From Variovorax sp. TBS-050B (GTDB taxonomy: Bacteria; Pseudomonadota; Gammaproteobacteria; Burkholderiales; Burkholderiaceae_C), in NCBI RefSeq assembly GCF_029893635.1, contig NZ_JARXYR010000002.1, forward strand, positions 124,001 to 188,000: a stretch of DNA of 64,000 nucleotides, written 5' to 3'. Of the stretch, positions 36,576-45,579 are shown piece by piece. The position numbers and the translations under genes are program-made. The notes under the pieces are model-generated. The model made no database searches, was not told the origin of the DNA, and saw only the letters and a list, made by a program, of their open reading frames with translations. How positions within the stretch are numbered: position 1 is the first letter of the stretch; the number at the start of each line of letters is the position of its first letter.

Positions 36576-37442
36576 ATGCTCGAACCTTCTGAGCTGCGCA
36601 ATTTCTTTCCGCTGATCGTCACGCCGAGCCACGACGGCAAGTTCTTCCAGAACTACGTGATCTCGGTCATGAACTTCGTCATCGAGGCCGAACGCGCCGG
36701 CATGCGCATGCAGGTGCTGATGCATTCGGGCGAAAGCCTCGTGACCCGCGCGCGCAACGACTGCGTGGCCAAGTTCCTCGCCAATCCGCAGTGGACGCAC
36801 CTGTTCTGGATCGACGCGGACATCGGCTTCTCGTCGGAGGCCGCGTTCCGGCTGCTGCGCTCGGGCTACGACATCGCGGCCGGCGTCTATCCGCTGAAGC
36901 GCGAGAATTGGCCGCGCGAGGGCCTGCCCGCGGGCATGACCCGGCAGCAGTTCGATGCGGTCTTCACGCGCTACACCGTCAATGCCGAATCGTCCGCGCC
37001 GGACGGCTCGCAGGTCGAGCTGCAGGTGCAGCCCGACGGATTCATGAAGATGTCCGAGGCGCCGACCGGCTTCATGTGCATCAGGCGCGGCGTGTTCGAA
37101 CGGCTCGCGGCGCACCATCCCGAGCTCAACTACGTGAGCGACGCCATCGATGAGCCCGATCGCGGCCTGCACTACCGCTTCTTCGACGTGATGGTCGATC
37201 CGAAGACGCGTCGCTATCTGTCGGAGGACTACGGCTTCTGCCGCCTCTGGTCGGGCCTGGGCGAATCGATCTACATCGACGCCAACTCCAACCTCACGCA
37301 CCAGGGCGCCAAGACCTATGGCGGCGACTTCGCGACCTCGCTGCTGACTTCGCTGCCGCATGCGGTGGGCGGCCCGACCGGCGCGGCCATGTCCCTCGTC
37401 GGGCGGGAGCACCTGAAGCCGAACCCGCCGCCGCTCTTCTGA
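36576..37442 (+). CDS. Glycosyltransferase-like (GT-A fold) protein
   Basis: A 288-residue protein with features of a GT-A fold: a variable N-terminal part with MRMQVLMHSGESLVTRARNDCVAKFL, then HLFWIDADIGFSSEAAFRLLRSGYDIAAGVYPLKRE, where D-A-D resembles the DxD sugar-nucleotide/metal site, and later TGFMCIRRGVFERL and YLSEDYGFCRLW with a possible catalytic Asp. Anp1-like and viral or environmental glycosyltransferase-like families carry the same order. No other polysaccharide gene is nearby. No signal peptide. A TAGAAT at 36534-36539 may be its -10. Confidence 0.65.
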   Translation: MLEPSELRNFFPLIVTPSHDGKFFQNYVISVMNFVIEAERAGMRMQVLMHSGESLVTRARNDCVAKFLANPQWTHLFWIDADIGFSSEAAFRLLRSGYDIAAGVYPLKRENWPREGLPAGMTRQQFDAVFTRYTVNAESSAPDGSQVELQVQPDGFMKMSEAPTGFMCIRRGVFERLAAHHPELNYVSDAIDEPDRGLHYRFFDVMVDPKTRRYLSEDYGFCRLWSGLGESIYIDANSNLTHQGAKTYGGDFATSLLTSLPHAVGGPTGAAMSLVGREHLKPNPPPLF

Positions 37443-37459
37443 CGGAACACGCGCAGGCG

Positions 37460-37485
37460 AAAAAAAGCCCCGCGGATGCGGGGCT
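37460..37485 (-). terminator. Intrinsic terminator of acnB
   Basis: An 8-bp stem AGCCCCGC/GCGGGGCT (37466-37473 with 37478-37485) with a four-base loop, flanked by seven A on the plus strand, which is the T-tract for minus-strand transcription. It lies 25 bases past the acnB stop. Confidence 0.88.
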
Positions 37486-37509
37486 CTGTCGTGCGGGGCC
37501 GGACGAGGA

Positions 37510-40111
37510 TCAGGCTACCGCCGCGGCCACCTTGGCGTCCTCGACCTTGTAGTCGTCGATCTTGTCGAAGTTCAGGTACTGGTAGATCTGCGTGCTGGCC
37601 GCATCGAGCACGCCGGCACTGGCCATGTACTCGTCCTTGGTCGGGATGCGGCCGAGGCGCGAGCAGATGGCGGCCAGTTCGGCCGAACCCAGGTACACGT
37701 TGGTGTTCTTGCCCAGGCGGTTCGGGAAGTTGCGGGTGCTGGTCGACATCACCGTCGCGCCTTCGCGCACCTGCGCCTGGTTGCCCATGCACAGCGAGCA
37801 GCCCGGCATCTCGGTGCGCGCACCGGCATTGCCGAACACGCCGTAGTGGCCTTCCTCGGTGAGCTGCTGCGCGTCCATCTTGGTCGGCGGCGCGATCCAG
37901 AGCTTGACCGGGATGTCGCGCTTGCCTTCGAGCAGCTTCGATGCGGCGCGGAAGTGGCCGATGTTGGTCATGCACGAACCGATGAACACCTCGTCGATCT
38001 GCGCACCGGCCACGTCGCTGAGCGTCTTCACGTCGTCGGGATCGTTCGGGCAGGCCACGATGGGCTCGTGGATCTCGGCCAGGTCGATCTCGATCACGGC
38101 AGCGTACTCGGCGTCGGCGTCGGCCTTGAGCAGCTGCGGATCCTTGAGCCAGGCTTCCTGCGCGGCGATGCGGCGCGCGAGCGTGCGCGCGTCGGCATAG
38201 CCCTCCGCGATCATCCACTTCATCAGCGTGATGTTGCTGTTGATGTACTCGATGATCGGTTCCTTGTTCAGGTGCACCGTGCAGCCCGCGGCCGAGCGCT
38301 CGGCCGAGGCGTCGCTGAGTTCGAAGGCCTGTTCCACCTTCAGGTCGGGCAGGCCCTCGATCTCGAGGATGCGGCCCGAGAAGATGTTCTTCTTGCCCTT
38401 CTTCTCGACCGTGAGCAGACCGCTCTTGATGGCGTACAGCGGAATCGCGTTGACCAGGTCGCGCAGCGTGACGCCGGGCTGCATCTTGCCCTTGAAGCGC
38501 ACGAGCACCGACTCGGGCATGTCGAGCGGCATCACGCCGGTCGCAGCGGCGAAGGCGACGAGACCCGAACCGGCGGGGAAGCTAATGCCGATCGGGAAGC
38601 GGGTGTGGCTGTCGCCGCCCGTGCCCACGGTGTCGGGCGTGAGCAGGCGGTTGAGCCAGGAGTGGATCACGCCGTCGCCCGGGCGCAGCGAGACGCCGCC
38701 GCGGGTGCTGATGAAGTCGGGCAGCTCGTGGTGCATCTTCACGTCGACCTTCTTCGGGTACGCCGCGGTGTGGCAGAACGACTGCATCACGAGGTCGGCC
38801 GAGAAGCCGAGGCAGGCCAGGTCTTTCAGCTCGTCGCGCGTCATCGGGCCGGTGGTGTCCTGCGAGCCGACCGAGGTCATCTTGGGTTCGCAGTAGGTGC
38901 CCGGGCGGATGCCCTGGCCTTCGGGCAGGCCGCAGGCGCGGCCGACCATCTTCTGCGCGAGCGAGAAGCCCTTGCCGGTGTCCACGGGCGCCTGGGGCAG
39001 GGCGGAACAGCGTCGAGGCCGGCAGGCCCAGCGCCTCGCGCGCCTTGGCCGTGAGGCCGCGGCCGATGATCAGCGGAATGCGGCCGCCGGCGCGCACTTC
39101 GTCGAACAGCACGTCGCTCTTGACCTTGAATTCGGCGATGACCTTGCCGTCCTTCAGGGCCTTGCCTTCGTAGGGGCGCAGCTCGATGGTGTCGCCCATG
39201 TTCATCTGGTTGACGTCGAGCTCGATCGGCAGCGAGCCCGCGTCTTCCATGGTGTTGTAGAAGATCGGCGCGATCTTGCTGCCGAGGCAGATGCCGCCGA
39301 ACTTCTTGTTCGGGATGAAGGGGATGTCCTCGCCGGTCCACCAGAGCACGCTGTTGGTGGCCGACTTGCGCGAGGAGCCGGTGCCGACCACGTCGCCGAC
39401 GTAGGCCACGGGCAGGCCGCGCGCCACCAGGTCCTGGATGAACTTGACCGGGCCGCGCTTGCCGTCTTCCTCGGGCTCGAAGGGCGCGCCTTCGCGCTTG
39501 TTCTTGAGCATCGCGAGCGCGTGCATCGGGATGTCCGGGCGCGTGGTCGCGTCGGGCGCGGGCGAGAGGTCGTCGGTGTTGGTCTCGCCGGGCACCTTGA
39601 ACACCGTGAAGGTGATGCTCTGCGGCACTTCGGGGCGGCTCGTGAACCACTCGGCGTCGGCCCAGCTCTGGAGCACGGCCTTGGCGTTGGCATTGCCGGC
39701 ATCGGCGAGTTCCTTCACGTCGTGGAACTGGTCGAACATCAGCAGCGTCTTCTTGAGGCCTTCGGCGGCCACGGTGCCGACCTCGGCGTCCTTGAGCAGG
39801 TCGATCAGCGGCCCGATGTTGTAGCCGCCCAGCATGGTGCCGAGCAGTTCGGTGGCGCGGGCGCGCGTGATGAAGCGGCTCGCCTCGGTGCCATGCGCCA
39901 CCGCCGCGAGGTAGCTGGCCTTGACCTTGGCGGCGTCGTCGACGCCGGCGGGCACGCGGTAGGTCAGCAGGTCGAGCAGGAAGGCACCGTCCTTGTCATT
40001 CGCGCCCTTGAGGAGCTCGATGGCTTCGGCGGTCTGCTTCGCGCTCAGCGGAAGCGGCGGAATGCCGAGCGCGGCGCGTTCGGCAACATGGTCAACGTAG
40101 GCTTGCAACAT
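37510..40111 (-). pseudogene. acnB: Aconitate hydratase B, one-base frameshift
   Basis: Main TCA-cycle aconitase. From the ATG at 40111 (GGAG site eight bases ahead) the frame encodes MLQAYVDHVAERAALGI to [11 protein letters not shown], then the reading frame must change to continue [23 protein letters not shown] to the stop at 37510. Removing one base from the CCC at 39002-39000 (coding strand) joins the two as [15 protein letters not shown] and gives about 866 residues, the normal AcnB length. Both halves are conserved, with the cluster cysteines in [13 protein letters not shown] and [12 protein letters not shown] sequencing error is more likely than loss of a central enzyme, though acnA could compensate. 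Confidence 0.88.
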
Positions 40112-40190
40112 CTTCTTTTCTCCGGAAACTGGGGCGGGCATGCGGTGCGGCCATGCAAAAGCCGCGCCGCCGCCCGAGGGGGCTCTCTGA

Positions 40191-40745
40191 CTACTTCTTG
40201 GCCGCGTCGGCGCCTTCGAACAGGCTCTTCGGCGGGTTCTTCTTCATTTCTTCGGCGAAGGCCACCTGCTCCGCGGTCTGGCATTCGTCGGCGATGCGCA
40301 GGCCGGCCTTCTGGTTCATCAGCATCGACTTGTTGCCGAGCTGCAGCCACATGGCGCCGGCGCGCGGGTCTTCGAGGCGGATCGCGCCGGTGCGGCTCTC
40401 GACCGGGTGCATGCGGTACTTCAGGCCCTTGGTCGTGACCGTGAAGAAGCCGGGCTTGGCCTCGTCGGCCGTCACGGTCACGTCGGCGCCGAGTTCGCAC
40501 TGGGCCTTGCCGGTCGACACGCGCTTGGCGACTGCGAGGTCGGATTCGGTCAGCACGACGTTGGTGTCGTCGGCGATGGGCGTGACCTCCTCGACCGCCT
40601 TGGCGGCGCTGCGGGCGACCTTCTTCTTGGGCGGCGCCTTCTTGGCGGCGGCCGGCTTGGCGTCGGCCTTGGCTGGCGCGGTCTGCGCCGTGGCCGCGAA
40701 CGGCAGTGCCAGGGCCAGGGCAGCGATCAGAGCGATTTTCTTCAT
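40191..40745 (-). CDS. Secreted protein of unknown function
   Basis: A 184-residue protein with a clean Sec signal (MKKIALIAALALALPFAATAQ), then a Lys/Ala-rich linker (PAKADAKPAAAKKAPPKKKVAR) and a folded domain with one Cys pair candidate (KAQCELGADV ... ADECQTAEQ). The domain has alternating beta-strand-like segments (GFFTVTTKGLKYRMHPVESRTGAIRLEDPRAG). It is periplasmic by prediction; function unknown. It lies between the citE-like gene and acnB on the same strand, 79 bases before acnB, so it may be cotranscribed with TCA genes. Confidence 0.78.
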   Translation of the reverse strand: MKKIALIAALALALPFAATAQTAPAKADAKPAAAKKAPPKKKVARSAAKAVEEVTPIADDTNVVLTESDLAVAKRVSTGKAQCELGADVTVTADEAKPGFFTVTTKGLKYRMHPVESRTGAIRLEDPRAGAMWLQLGNKSMLMNQKAGLRIADECQTAEQVAFAEEMKKNPPKSLFEGADAAKK

Positions 40746-40776
40746 GGGTTTGTTTCCTTGAGGCTGATTCGGAGTT

Positions 40777-41775
40777 TCAGGAGGCCGCGAGTGCAAACCA
40801 GGCTTGGGCTTCCGGCGGCAGCGCGCGCCCTGTTGCGTGGGCACGCGTCAGCACCTGCCAGAAATGGCGATAGCTCGCGCGGTCGTGCAATGTGCCATCA
40901 AATTGTGTCGGTGCCCAATCGGCGAGCGCCGCATTTGTAATGATTTTTGTGGCAATTTGAATCTGCGCCTCGTCGGGCGCGAAGGCCTCGAGGATGGGGC
41001 GGATCTGGTTCGGATGGATGCTCCACATGCGCGTGTAGCCGAATTCGGTGGCCGCCCTGCGCGCCGCGGTGCGCATCGCGCCGGCGTCGTTGAACTCGGT
41101 GACCACGCAGTGCGAAGGCACCTTGCCATGGGCGTGCGCGGCCGAGGCGATGGCCAGCTTGGCGCGCACCACCAGCGGATGCGTGAACTGGCCGGCCGCG
41201 CCCATGCCGTCCGCCGGGATCGCGCCCGCGTGGGCGGAAACGAAGTCCATCAGGCCGAAGCTCAGCGACTGCACGCGCGGATGTGCGGCGATCTCGAAGG
41301 CGTTGTGCACGGCCAGCGGGGATTCGATCAGCACATGCAGCGGCAGCGCGGCGGCATCGGCCGCGTCGAGCGCGGCCACCGCCTGCGCCACGTCGGCCAC
41401 GGATTCGACCTTGGGCACCATCAGGTGGCTCAGGCGCGCACCCGCGCGGCCGGCGATGGTGATCACGTCGCCGGCGAAGGCGGGATGGTCCACGGGATGC
41501 ACGCGCACGCCGACGCGCATGCCCGGCGCGGCCGCGAGCGCGAGTTCGGTCACGAGCGCCGCATGCTCGGCCTCGCCGCCCACGGGGGCGCCGTCCTCGC
41601 AGTCGAGCGTGACGTCGAACACGCAGGCGCCGAATTCCTCGGCCATCTCGGCCTGCAGCGCGAGGCTCTTGCGCATGCGCGCCTCGACGCCGCTGTAGTG
41701 GTCGCACACGGGCAGCGTGACGGCGCCGGCCTGCGCGCCGAGCAGGACTTCCGCGGGATGCGCGCTCTTCGTCAT
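40777..41775 (-). CDS. HpcH/HpaI-type aldolase/CitE-like lyase
   Basis: A 332-residue TIM-barrel lyase of the HpcH/HpaI (CitE) family. Marks are FDVTLDCEDGAPVG with metal-binding Glu/Asp, VRVHPVDHPAF, LMVPKVESVADV, LHVLIESPLAVHNAFEIAAHP and SFGLMDFVSAHAG. Activities of close families include malyl-CoA lyase, citramalyl-CoA lyase, beta-methylmalyl-CoA lyase and malyl-CoA thioesterase; no acyl-carrier citrate lyase subunits are present, so true CitE is unlikely. Its ATG overlaps the tam stop. In the TCA block a role with malyl- or citramalyl-CoA is plausible. Confidence 0.83.
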   Translation of the reverse strand: MTKSAHPAEVLLGAQAGAVTLPVCDHYSGVEARMRKSLALQAEMAEEFGACVFDVTLDCEDGAPVGGEAEHAALVTELALAAAPGMRVGVRVHPVDHPAFAGDVITIAGRAGARLSHLMVPKVESVADVAQAVAALDAADAAALPLHVLIESPLAVHNAFEIAAHPRVQSLSFGLMDFVSAHAGAIPADGMGAAGQFTHPLVVRAKLAIASAAHAHGKVPSHCVVTEFNDAGAMRTAARRAATEFGYTRMWSIHPNQIRPILEAFAPDEAQIQIATKIITNAALADWAPTQFDGTLHDRASYRHFWQVLTRAHATGRALPPEAQAWFALAAS

Positions 41776-42548
41776 GCCTTCCTCTGCGCCACGATGAACA
41801 TGCGCGGGAAAGCCAGCAGCCGCTTGCCGTCGGCGCGCACCGGGTAGGCCTGGTCGACGCGACGCTCGTACTCGGCGAGATAGCTCGCGCGCAGTTCGGC
41901 CGAGAGCGGATCGACGAAGGGCTTGAGGCCCGTGGAACGCACCCACTCGACGATCGCCGCGGCGTCGGCCATCGGGTGCTGGTAGATGGTGTGCCAGACG
42001 TCGACCCGGGCGGCATCGGCCGCGAGCAGGTCGTAGTAGCCCGCGAGGGGCAGCAGCAGCGTGCGCAGCCGGTCGGCATCGCCGATCGGTTCGGCCCAGG
42101 GGGCTTCGGCCGCCACGGCGCGCATCAGCCGGTGCGTCGGCTCCTCGCGGTTGTCGGGCATCTGGACGGCGAGCACGCCGCCCGGCGCCAGCGCGGCGAA
42201 CAGGCGCGGGATCAGCGTCTCGTGATCCGGCACCCACTGCAGGGCCGCGTTGGCATAGATGAGGTCGGGCGCTTCGCGCGGCGCCCAGGTCGCGATGTCG
42301 CTCAACTCGAAGTGCGCCGCGGGCAGGCGCTCGCGCGCGCTCGTGAGCATGGCTTCGGAGTTGTCGGTCCCGACGACGCGCGCCGCCGGGAAGCGCTGCA
42401 CCAGCAGCTCGGTGGAATTGCCCGGTCCGCAGCCGAGATCGACCACGTGCCGCGCCTCGGCCAGCGGCACCCGCGCCAGGAGCTCCTGTGCGGGGCGGGT
42501 GCGCTCGTCCTCGTAGCGACGGTAGAGCGCGGGATTCCAGTCGAGCAT
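41772..42548 (-). CDS. tam: Trans-aconitate 2-methyltransferase
   Basis: Methylates trans-aconitate, a spontaneous and inhibitory by-product of cis-aconitate, using S-adenosylmethionine. It is 258 residues, with MLDWNPALYRRYEDERTRPAQELLARVP at the start, SAM motif VVDLGCGPGNST at about 35-46 and the family segments SDIATWAPREAPDLIYANAALQWVPDH and QMPDNREEPTH. This matches Tam closely. It lies between mdh and the citE-like gene, and upstream of acnB, which gives the biochemical logic. Confidence 0.9.
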   Translation of the reverse strand: MLDWNPALYRRYEDERTRPAQELLARVPLAEARHVVDLGCGPGNSTELLVQRFPAARVVGTDNSEAMLTSARERLPAAHFELSDIATWAPREAPDLIYANAALQWVPDHETLIPRLFAALAPGGVLAVQMPDNREEPTHRLMRAVAAEAPWAEPIGDADRLRTLLLPLAGYYDLLAADAARVDVWHTIYQHPMADAAAIVEWVRSTGLKPFVDPLSAELRASYLAEYERRVDQAYPVRADGKRLLAFPRMFIVAQRKA

Positions 42549-42561
42549 GGCGGCAGCCGGA

Positions 42562-43548
42562 TTACAGCAGGTGCTTGACGCCGTCCTGCTCGCCCTGCAG
42601 CTCGGCCAGGGTCTTGTCGATGCGTTCCTGGCTGAAGGCGTCGATCTCGAGCCCTTCGACGATCTTGTACTTGCCGTTCTCGGTGATGACCGGGAAGCCG
42701 AAGATCACGTCCTTGGGAATGCCGTACTCGCCGTTCGAGGGCACGCCCATCGTGACCCACTTGCCGTTGCTGCCGAGCGCCCAGTCGCGCATGTGGTCGA
42801 TGGCGGCGTTGGCGGCCGAAGCGGCCGACGAGAGGCCGCGCGCCTCGATGATGGCCGCGCCGCGCTTGCCCACGGTGGGCAGGAAGGTGTCGGCGTTCCA
42901 GACCTGGTCGTTGATCAGGTCCTTGACGTTCTTGCCGCCGACGGTGGCGAAGCGGTAGTCGGCGTACATCGTGGGCGAGTGGTTGCCCCAGACGGTGAGC
43001 TTCTCGATGTCGCCCACGGCGGTGCCGGTCTTGGCGGCGATCTGGCTGGCGGCGCGGTTGTGGTCGAGGCGCAGCATGGCGGTGAAGTTCTCGCGCGGCA
43101 GGCTCGGCGCGCTCTTCATCGCGATGTAGGCGTTGGTGTTGGCGGGGTTGCCGACCACGAGCACCTTGACGTTGCGGCTCGCGACCTGGTCGAGGGCCTT
43201 GCCCTGGGCCGTGAAGATCTGGGCGTTGGCGGCCAGCAGGTCGGCGCGCTCCATGCCGGGGCCGCGCGGACGGGCGCCCACGAGCAGCGCGTAGTCGGCG
43301 TCCTTGAAGGCCACCAGCGGGTCGCCGGTGGGGATCACGCCGGCCAGCAGCGGGAAGGCGCAGTCCTCGAGTTCCATGATCACGCCCTTGAGCGCCTTCT
43401 GGGCCTTCTCGTCGGGGATTTCGAGCAATTGCAGGATCACCGGCTGGTCCTTGCCGAGCATTTCGCCGGACGCGATACGGAACAACAGGGCGTAACCGAT
43501 TTGACCGGCGGCACCGGTGACGGCAACGCGGACGGGCTTTTTGCTCAT
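42562..43548 (-). CDS. mdh: Malate dehydrogenase
   Basis: NAD-dependent oxidation of malate to oxaloacetate. The 328-residue protein is of the cytosolic-like MDH group used by betaproteobacteria: [21 protein letters not shown] at the N-terminus, [15 protein letters not shown] with substrate Arg, [15 protein letters not shown], the catalytic His in [12 protein letters not shown]. The ATG at 43548 has a GGAG site. It starts the leftward TCA block (mdh-tam-citE-like-unknown-acnB) and is divergent from gntR with a palindrome between. Confidence 0.95.
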   Translation of the reverse strand: MSKKPVRVAVTGAAGQIGYALLFRIASGEMLGKDQPVILQLLEIPDEKAQKALKGVIMELEDCAFPLLAGVIPTGDPLVAFKDADYALLVGARPRGPGMERADLLAANAQIFTAQGKALDQVASRNVKVLVVGNPANTNAYIAMKSAPSLPRENFTAMLRLDHNRAASQIAAKTGTAVGDIEKLTVWGNHSPTMYADYRFATVGGKNVKDLINDQVWNADTFLPTVGKRGAAIIEARGLSSAASAANAAIDHMRDWALGSNGKWVTMGVPSNGEYGIPKDVIFGFPVITENGKYKIVEGLEIDAFSQERIDKTLAELQGEQDGVKHLL

Positions 43549-43679
43549 GGGAAGACTCCAGAAGATGATGAAACGGTTCTGCGGGCGCGCGGGGCGCCGG
43601 TGGGTCCTGCGGGGCGGCATCCGGGCCGCGGCGCAGGTCGCCCGGCATTTTAAGCCGATTCGACGGGCGCCGTCTTATG

Positions 43680-43691
43680 TCTTATATAAGA
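43680..43691. promoter_or_regulatory. Perfect palindrome between mdh and gntR, candidate GntR operator
   Basis: TCTTATATAAGA is a perfect 12-base palindrome in an AT-rich island in otherwise GC-rich DNA, 39 bases before the gntR start and about 130 before mdh. GntR/HutC regulators bind such sites near their own promoters. I found no second copy ahead of sdhC, acnA, acnB or gltA. Confidence 0.5.
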
Positions 43692-43729
43692 TATGCTCCA
43701 CGGTTGCCGCCACGGCATCCACCGCCGCC

Positions 43730-44488
43730 ATGAACGCCCCCACCGTCCTCGAAGATTCTGCGACGCCCTCCTTCAGCCCGCTCTACCAGCAGATCAAGAC
43801 GCTGATCCTGCAGAGCCTGCAGGCCGGCGAGTGGAAGCCGGGCGAGCCGATCCCGAGCGAAATGGACCTCGCGGTGCGCTTCCGCGTGAGCCAGGGCACG
43901 GTGCGCAAGGCCATCGACGAGCTTGCGGCCGAGAACCTCGTGGTGCGGCGCCAGGGCAAGGGCACCTTCGTCGCCACGCATGCCGAGCAGCATGTGCAGT
44001 ACCGCTTCCTCAAGCTCGTGCCCGACGTCGGCAGCCCGGGCGCCGAAGGCCCCGCGGAGCGCACGATCGTCGACTGCCGCCGCCAGCGCGCCTCGGCCGA
44101 CGTGGCGCGCGCACTCGGCCTGCGCACCGGCGACGCCGTGCTGCAGGTGCGTCGCGTGCTGGCCTACGGCGGCGTGCCCACCATCCTCGAGGACCTCTGG
44201 CTGCCCGGCGCGCCGTTCAAGGGCCTCACGGCCGAACGGCTGCGCGCGTGGCCGGGTCCGATGTACGCGATGTTCGAGACCGAGTTCGGCGTGCGCATGG
44301 TGCGCGCCGAGGAGAAGATCCGCGCCGTGCTGCCCGATGCGGAGCAGGCCGCGCTGCTCGACGTCACGCGGCAGACGCCGCTGCTGAGCGTGGAACGCCT
44401 GGCCCACACGTACCACGACACGCCGATGGAACTGCGCCGGGGCCTCTACCGCACCGACACGCACCACTACCGCAACGAGCTCGGCTGA
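43730..44488 (+). CDS. GntR-family (HutC type) transcriptional regulator
   Basis: A 252-residue regulator with winged helix at about 15-80 (PLYQQIKTLILQSLQAGEWKPGEPIPSEMDLAVRFRVSQGTVRKAIDELAAENLVVRRQGKGTF) and a UTRA ligand domain after it (ARALGLRTGDAVLQVRRVLAYGGVPTILEDLWLP ... ELRRGLYRTDTHHYRNEL). Placed between mdh and sdhCDAB-gltA, it probably controls TCA genes in response to an organic acid. The ligand is not known. A palindromic site lies in its own upstream region. Confidence 0.88.
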   Translation: MNAPTVLEDSATPSFSPLYQQIKTLILQSLQAGEWKPGEPIPSEMDLAVRFRVSQGTVRKAIDELAAENLVVRRQGKGTFVATHAEQHVQYRFLKLVPDVGSPGAEGPAERTIVDCRRQRASADVARALGLRTGDAVLQVRRVLAYGGVPTILEDLWLPGAPFKGLTAERLRAWPGPMYAMFETEFGVRMVRAEEKIRAVLPDAEQAALLDVTRQTPLLSVERLAHTYHDTPMELRRGLYRTDTHHYRNELG

Positions 44489-44626
44489 ACGCACCCAGAG
44501 ATGGCCGCACGACCGCACCGCATTGCCGCGCCCGCGCGCCGCGCCCACCGAGCCCCGGACTCGATAGCATCCGACTGCGGCACTGCGCCGCCCCGGGCGC
44601 CGCCGCCAGACAATGGTGCATTGCAA

Positions 44627-44734
44627 TAGAATTTTGCGTTGTTTGCCATTTGCCTCGTCTGCGCAGGAGGCAAAAGAAACTCCAAAAGCGTTCGCTCTCA
44701 GAACAAGCCCCGAAGCCACGAAAGCCATCCCCCA
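44627..44734 (+). promoter_or_regulatory. Possible promoter -10 and leader hairpin of the sdh operon
   Basis: The 246-base gap between gntR and sdhC is the longest here. TAGAAT at 44627-44632 could be a -10, though no good -35 precedes it. If so, the leader contains an 8-bp perfect stem TTTGCCTC/GAGGCAAA (44649-44656 with 44667-44674, ten-base loop). The loop's right flank holds AGGAGG, a ribosome-site-like sequence, about 60 bases before the sdhC start. Earlier bases (44489-44620) show nothing I can name. Confidence 0.35.
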
Positions 44735-45181
44735 ATGACAGAGCTTGCAACTCCCCCCCGGACACCGCGCCGCGAATTCCGCAACATCAATGCCTTCACC
44801 GATCTCACGACCTACCGGCTGCCGCCGGCGGGCTTCGTGTCGATCCTGCACCGCGTGAGCGGCATCCTGATGTTCCTGCTGCTGCCGTTCATCATCTGGA
44901 TGTTCGACACCTCGCTGTCATCCGACTATTCGTTCGCCAGGTTCAAGGCCGCCTTCAACAGCGGCCTTGGTTTCGTTCCGGGCTGGTTCTTCAAGCTCGT
45001 CGCGCTCGCGCTCATCTGGGCCTACCTGCACCACTTCATCGCCGGCCTGCGCCATCTCTGGATGGACGTGAGCCACGCCGCCGTCACCAAGGAGTTCGGC
45101 CACAGCTCGGCCCTGGTCACGCTGGTCCTGAGCATCCTGCTCACCGTGGTGCTCGGCGCCAAGCTGTTCGGCCTGTACTGA
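44735..45181 (+). CDS. sdhC: Succinate dehydrogenase cytochrome b556 subunit
   Basis: Membrane anchor that binds heme b and quinone with SdhD. It is 148 residues and has three membrane helices (about 48-68, 85-105, 120-145). The signature segment VSILHRVSGILMFLLLP carries the quinone-site Ser/Arg, and LRHLWMDVSH holds the heme-ligand His region. A Pro/Arg-rich N-terminal tail (about 20 residues) precedes. First gene of sdhCDAB. Confidence 0.93.
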   Translation: MTELATPPRTPRREFRNINAFTDLTTYRLPPAGFVSILHRVSGILMFLLLPFIIWMFDTSLSSDYSFARFKAAFNSGLGFVPGWFFKLVALALIWAYLHHFIAGLRHLWMDVSHAAVTKEFGHSSALVTLVLSILLTVVLGAKLFGLY

Positions 45182-45197
45182 GAAGGAGCCAAGAACC

Positions 45198-45563
45198 ATG
45201 TCTGTGAACTACGGCTCCAAGCGCATCGTCGTCGGCGCACATTACGGTCTGCGCGACTGGCTCAGCCAGCGCATCACGGGCGGCCTGATGGCCCTCTTCA
45301 CGATCGTGCTGCTCGCGCAGCTCATCTTCACGCGCGGCCCCATCGGCTACGACCTCTGGGCCGGCATCTTCGCCGCGCAGTGGATGAAGGTGCTGACCTT
45401 CTCGGTGATCGCCGCCCTGCTCTACCACGTGTGGGTGGGCATGCGCGACGTCTGGATGGACTACGTCCAGCCGGTCGGCATCCGCCTCGCCCTGCAAATT
45501 TTCACCATCGTCTGGCTTGTCGGTTGTGCGGGTTGGGCCATTCAAGTGCTTTGGAAAATCTGA
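45198..45563 (+). CDS. sdhD: Succinate dehydrogenase membrane anchor subunit
   Basis: Second membrane subunit, 121 residues with three helices. It opens NYGSKRIVVGAHYGLRDWLSQRITGGLMAL, and VIAALLYHVWVGMRDVWMDYV holds the heme/quinone-site residues. An AAGGAG site lies nine bases ahead of the ATG, 16 bases after sdhC. Confidence 0.92.
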   Translation: MSVNYGSKRIVVGAHYGLRDWLSQRITGGLMALFTIVLLAQLIFTRGPIGYDLWAGIFAAQWMKVLTFSVIAALLYHVWVGMRDVWMDYVQPVGIRLALQIFTIVWLVGCAGWAIQVLWKI

Positions 45564-45579
45564 CGACGCCATCCCCACC

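Noticed and set aside
34083..37412. A 1109-codon minus-strand frame
   Set aside because: It is a shadow of fadE (other frame) and antisense to the glycosyltransferase-like gene.
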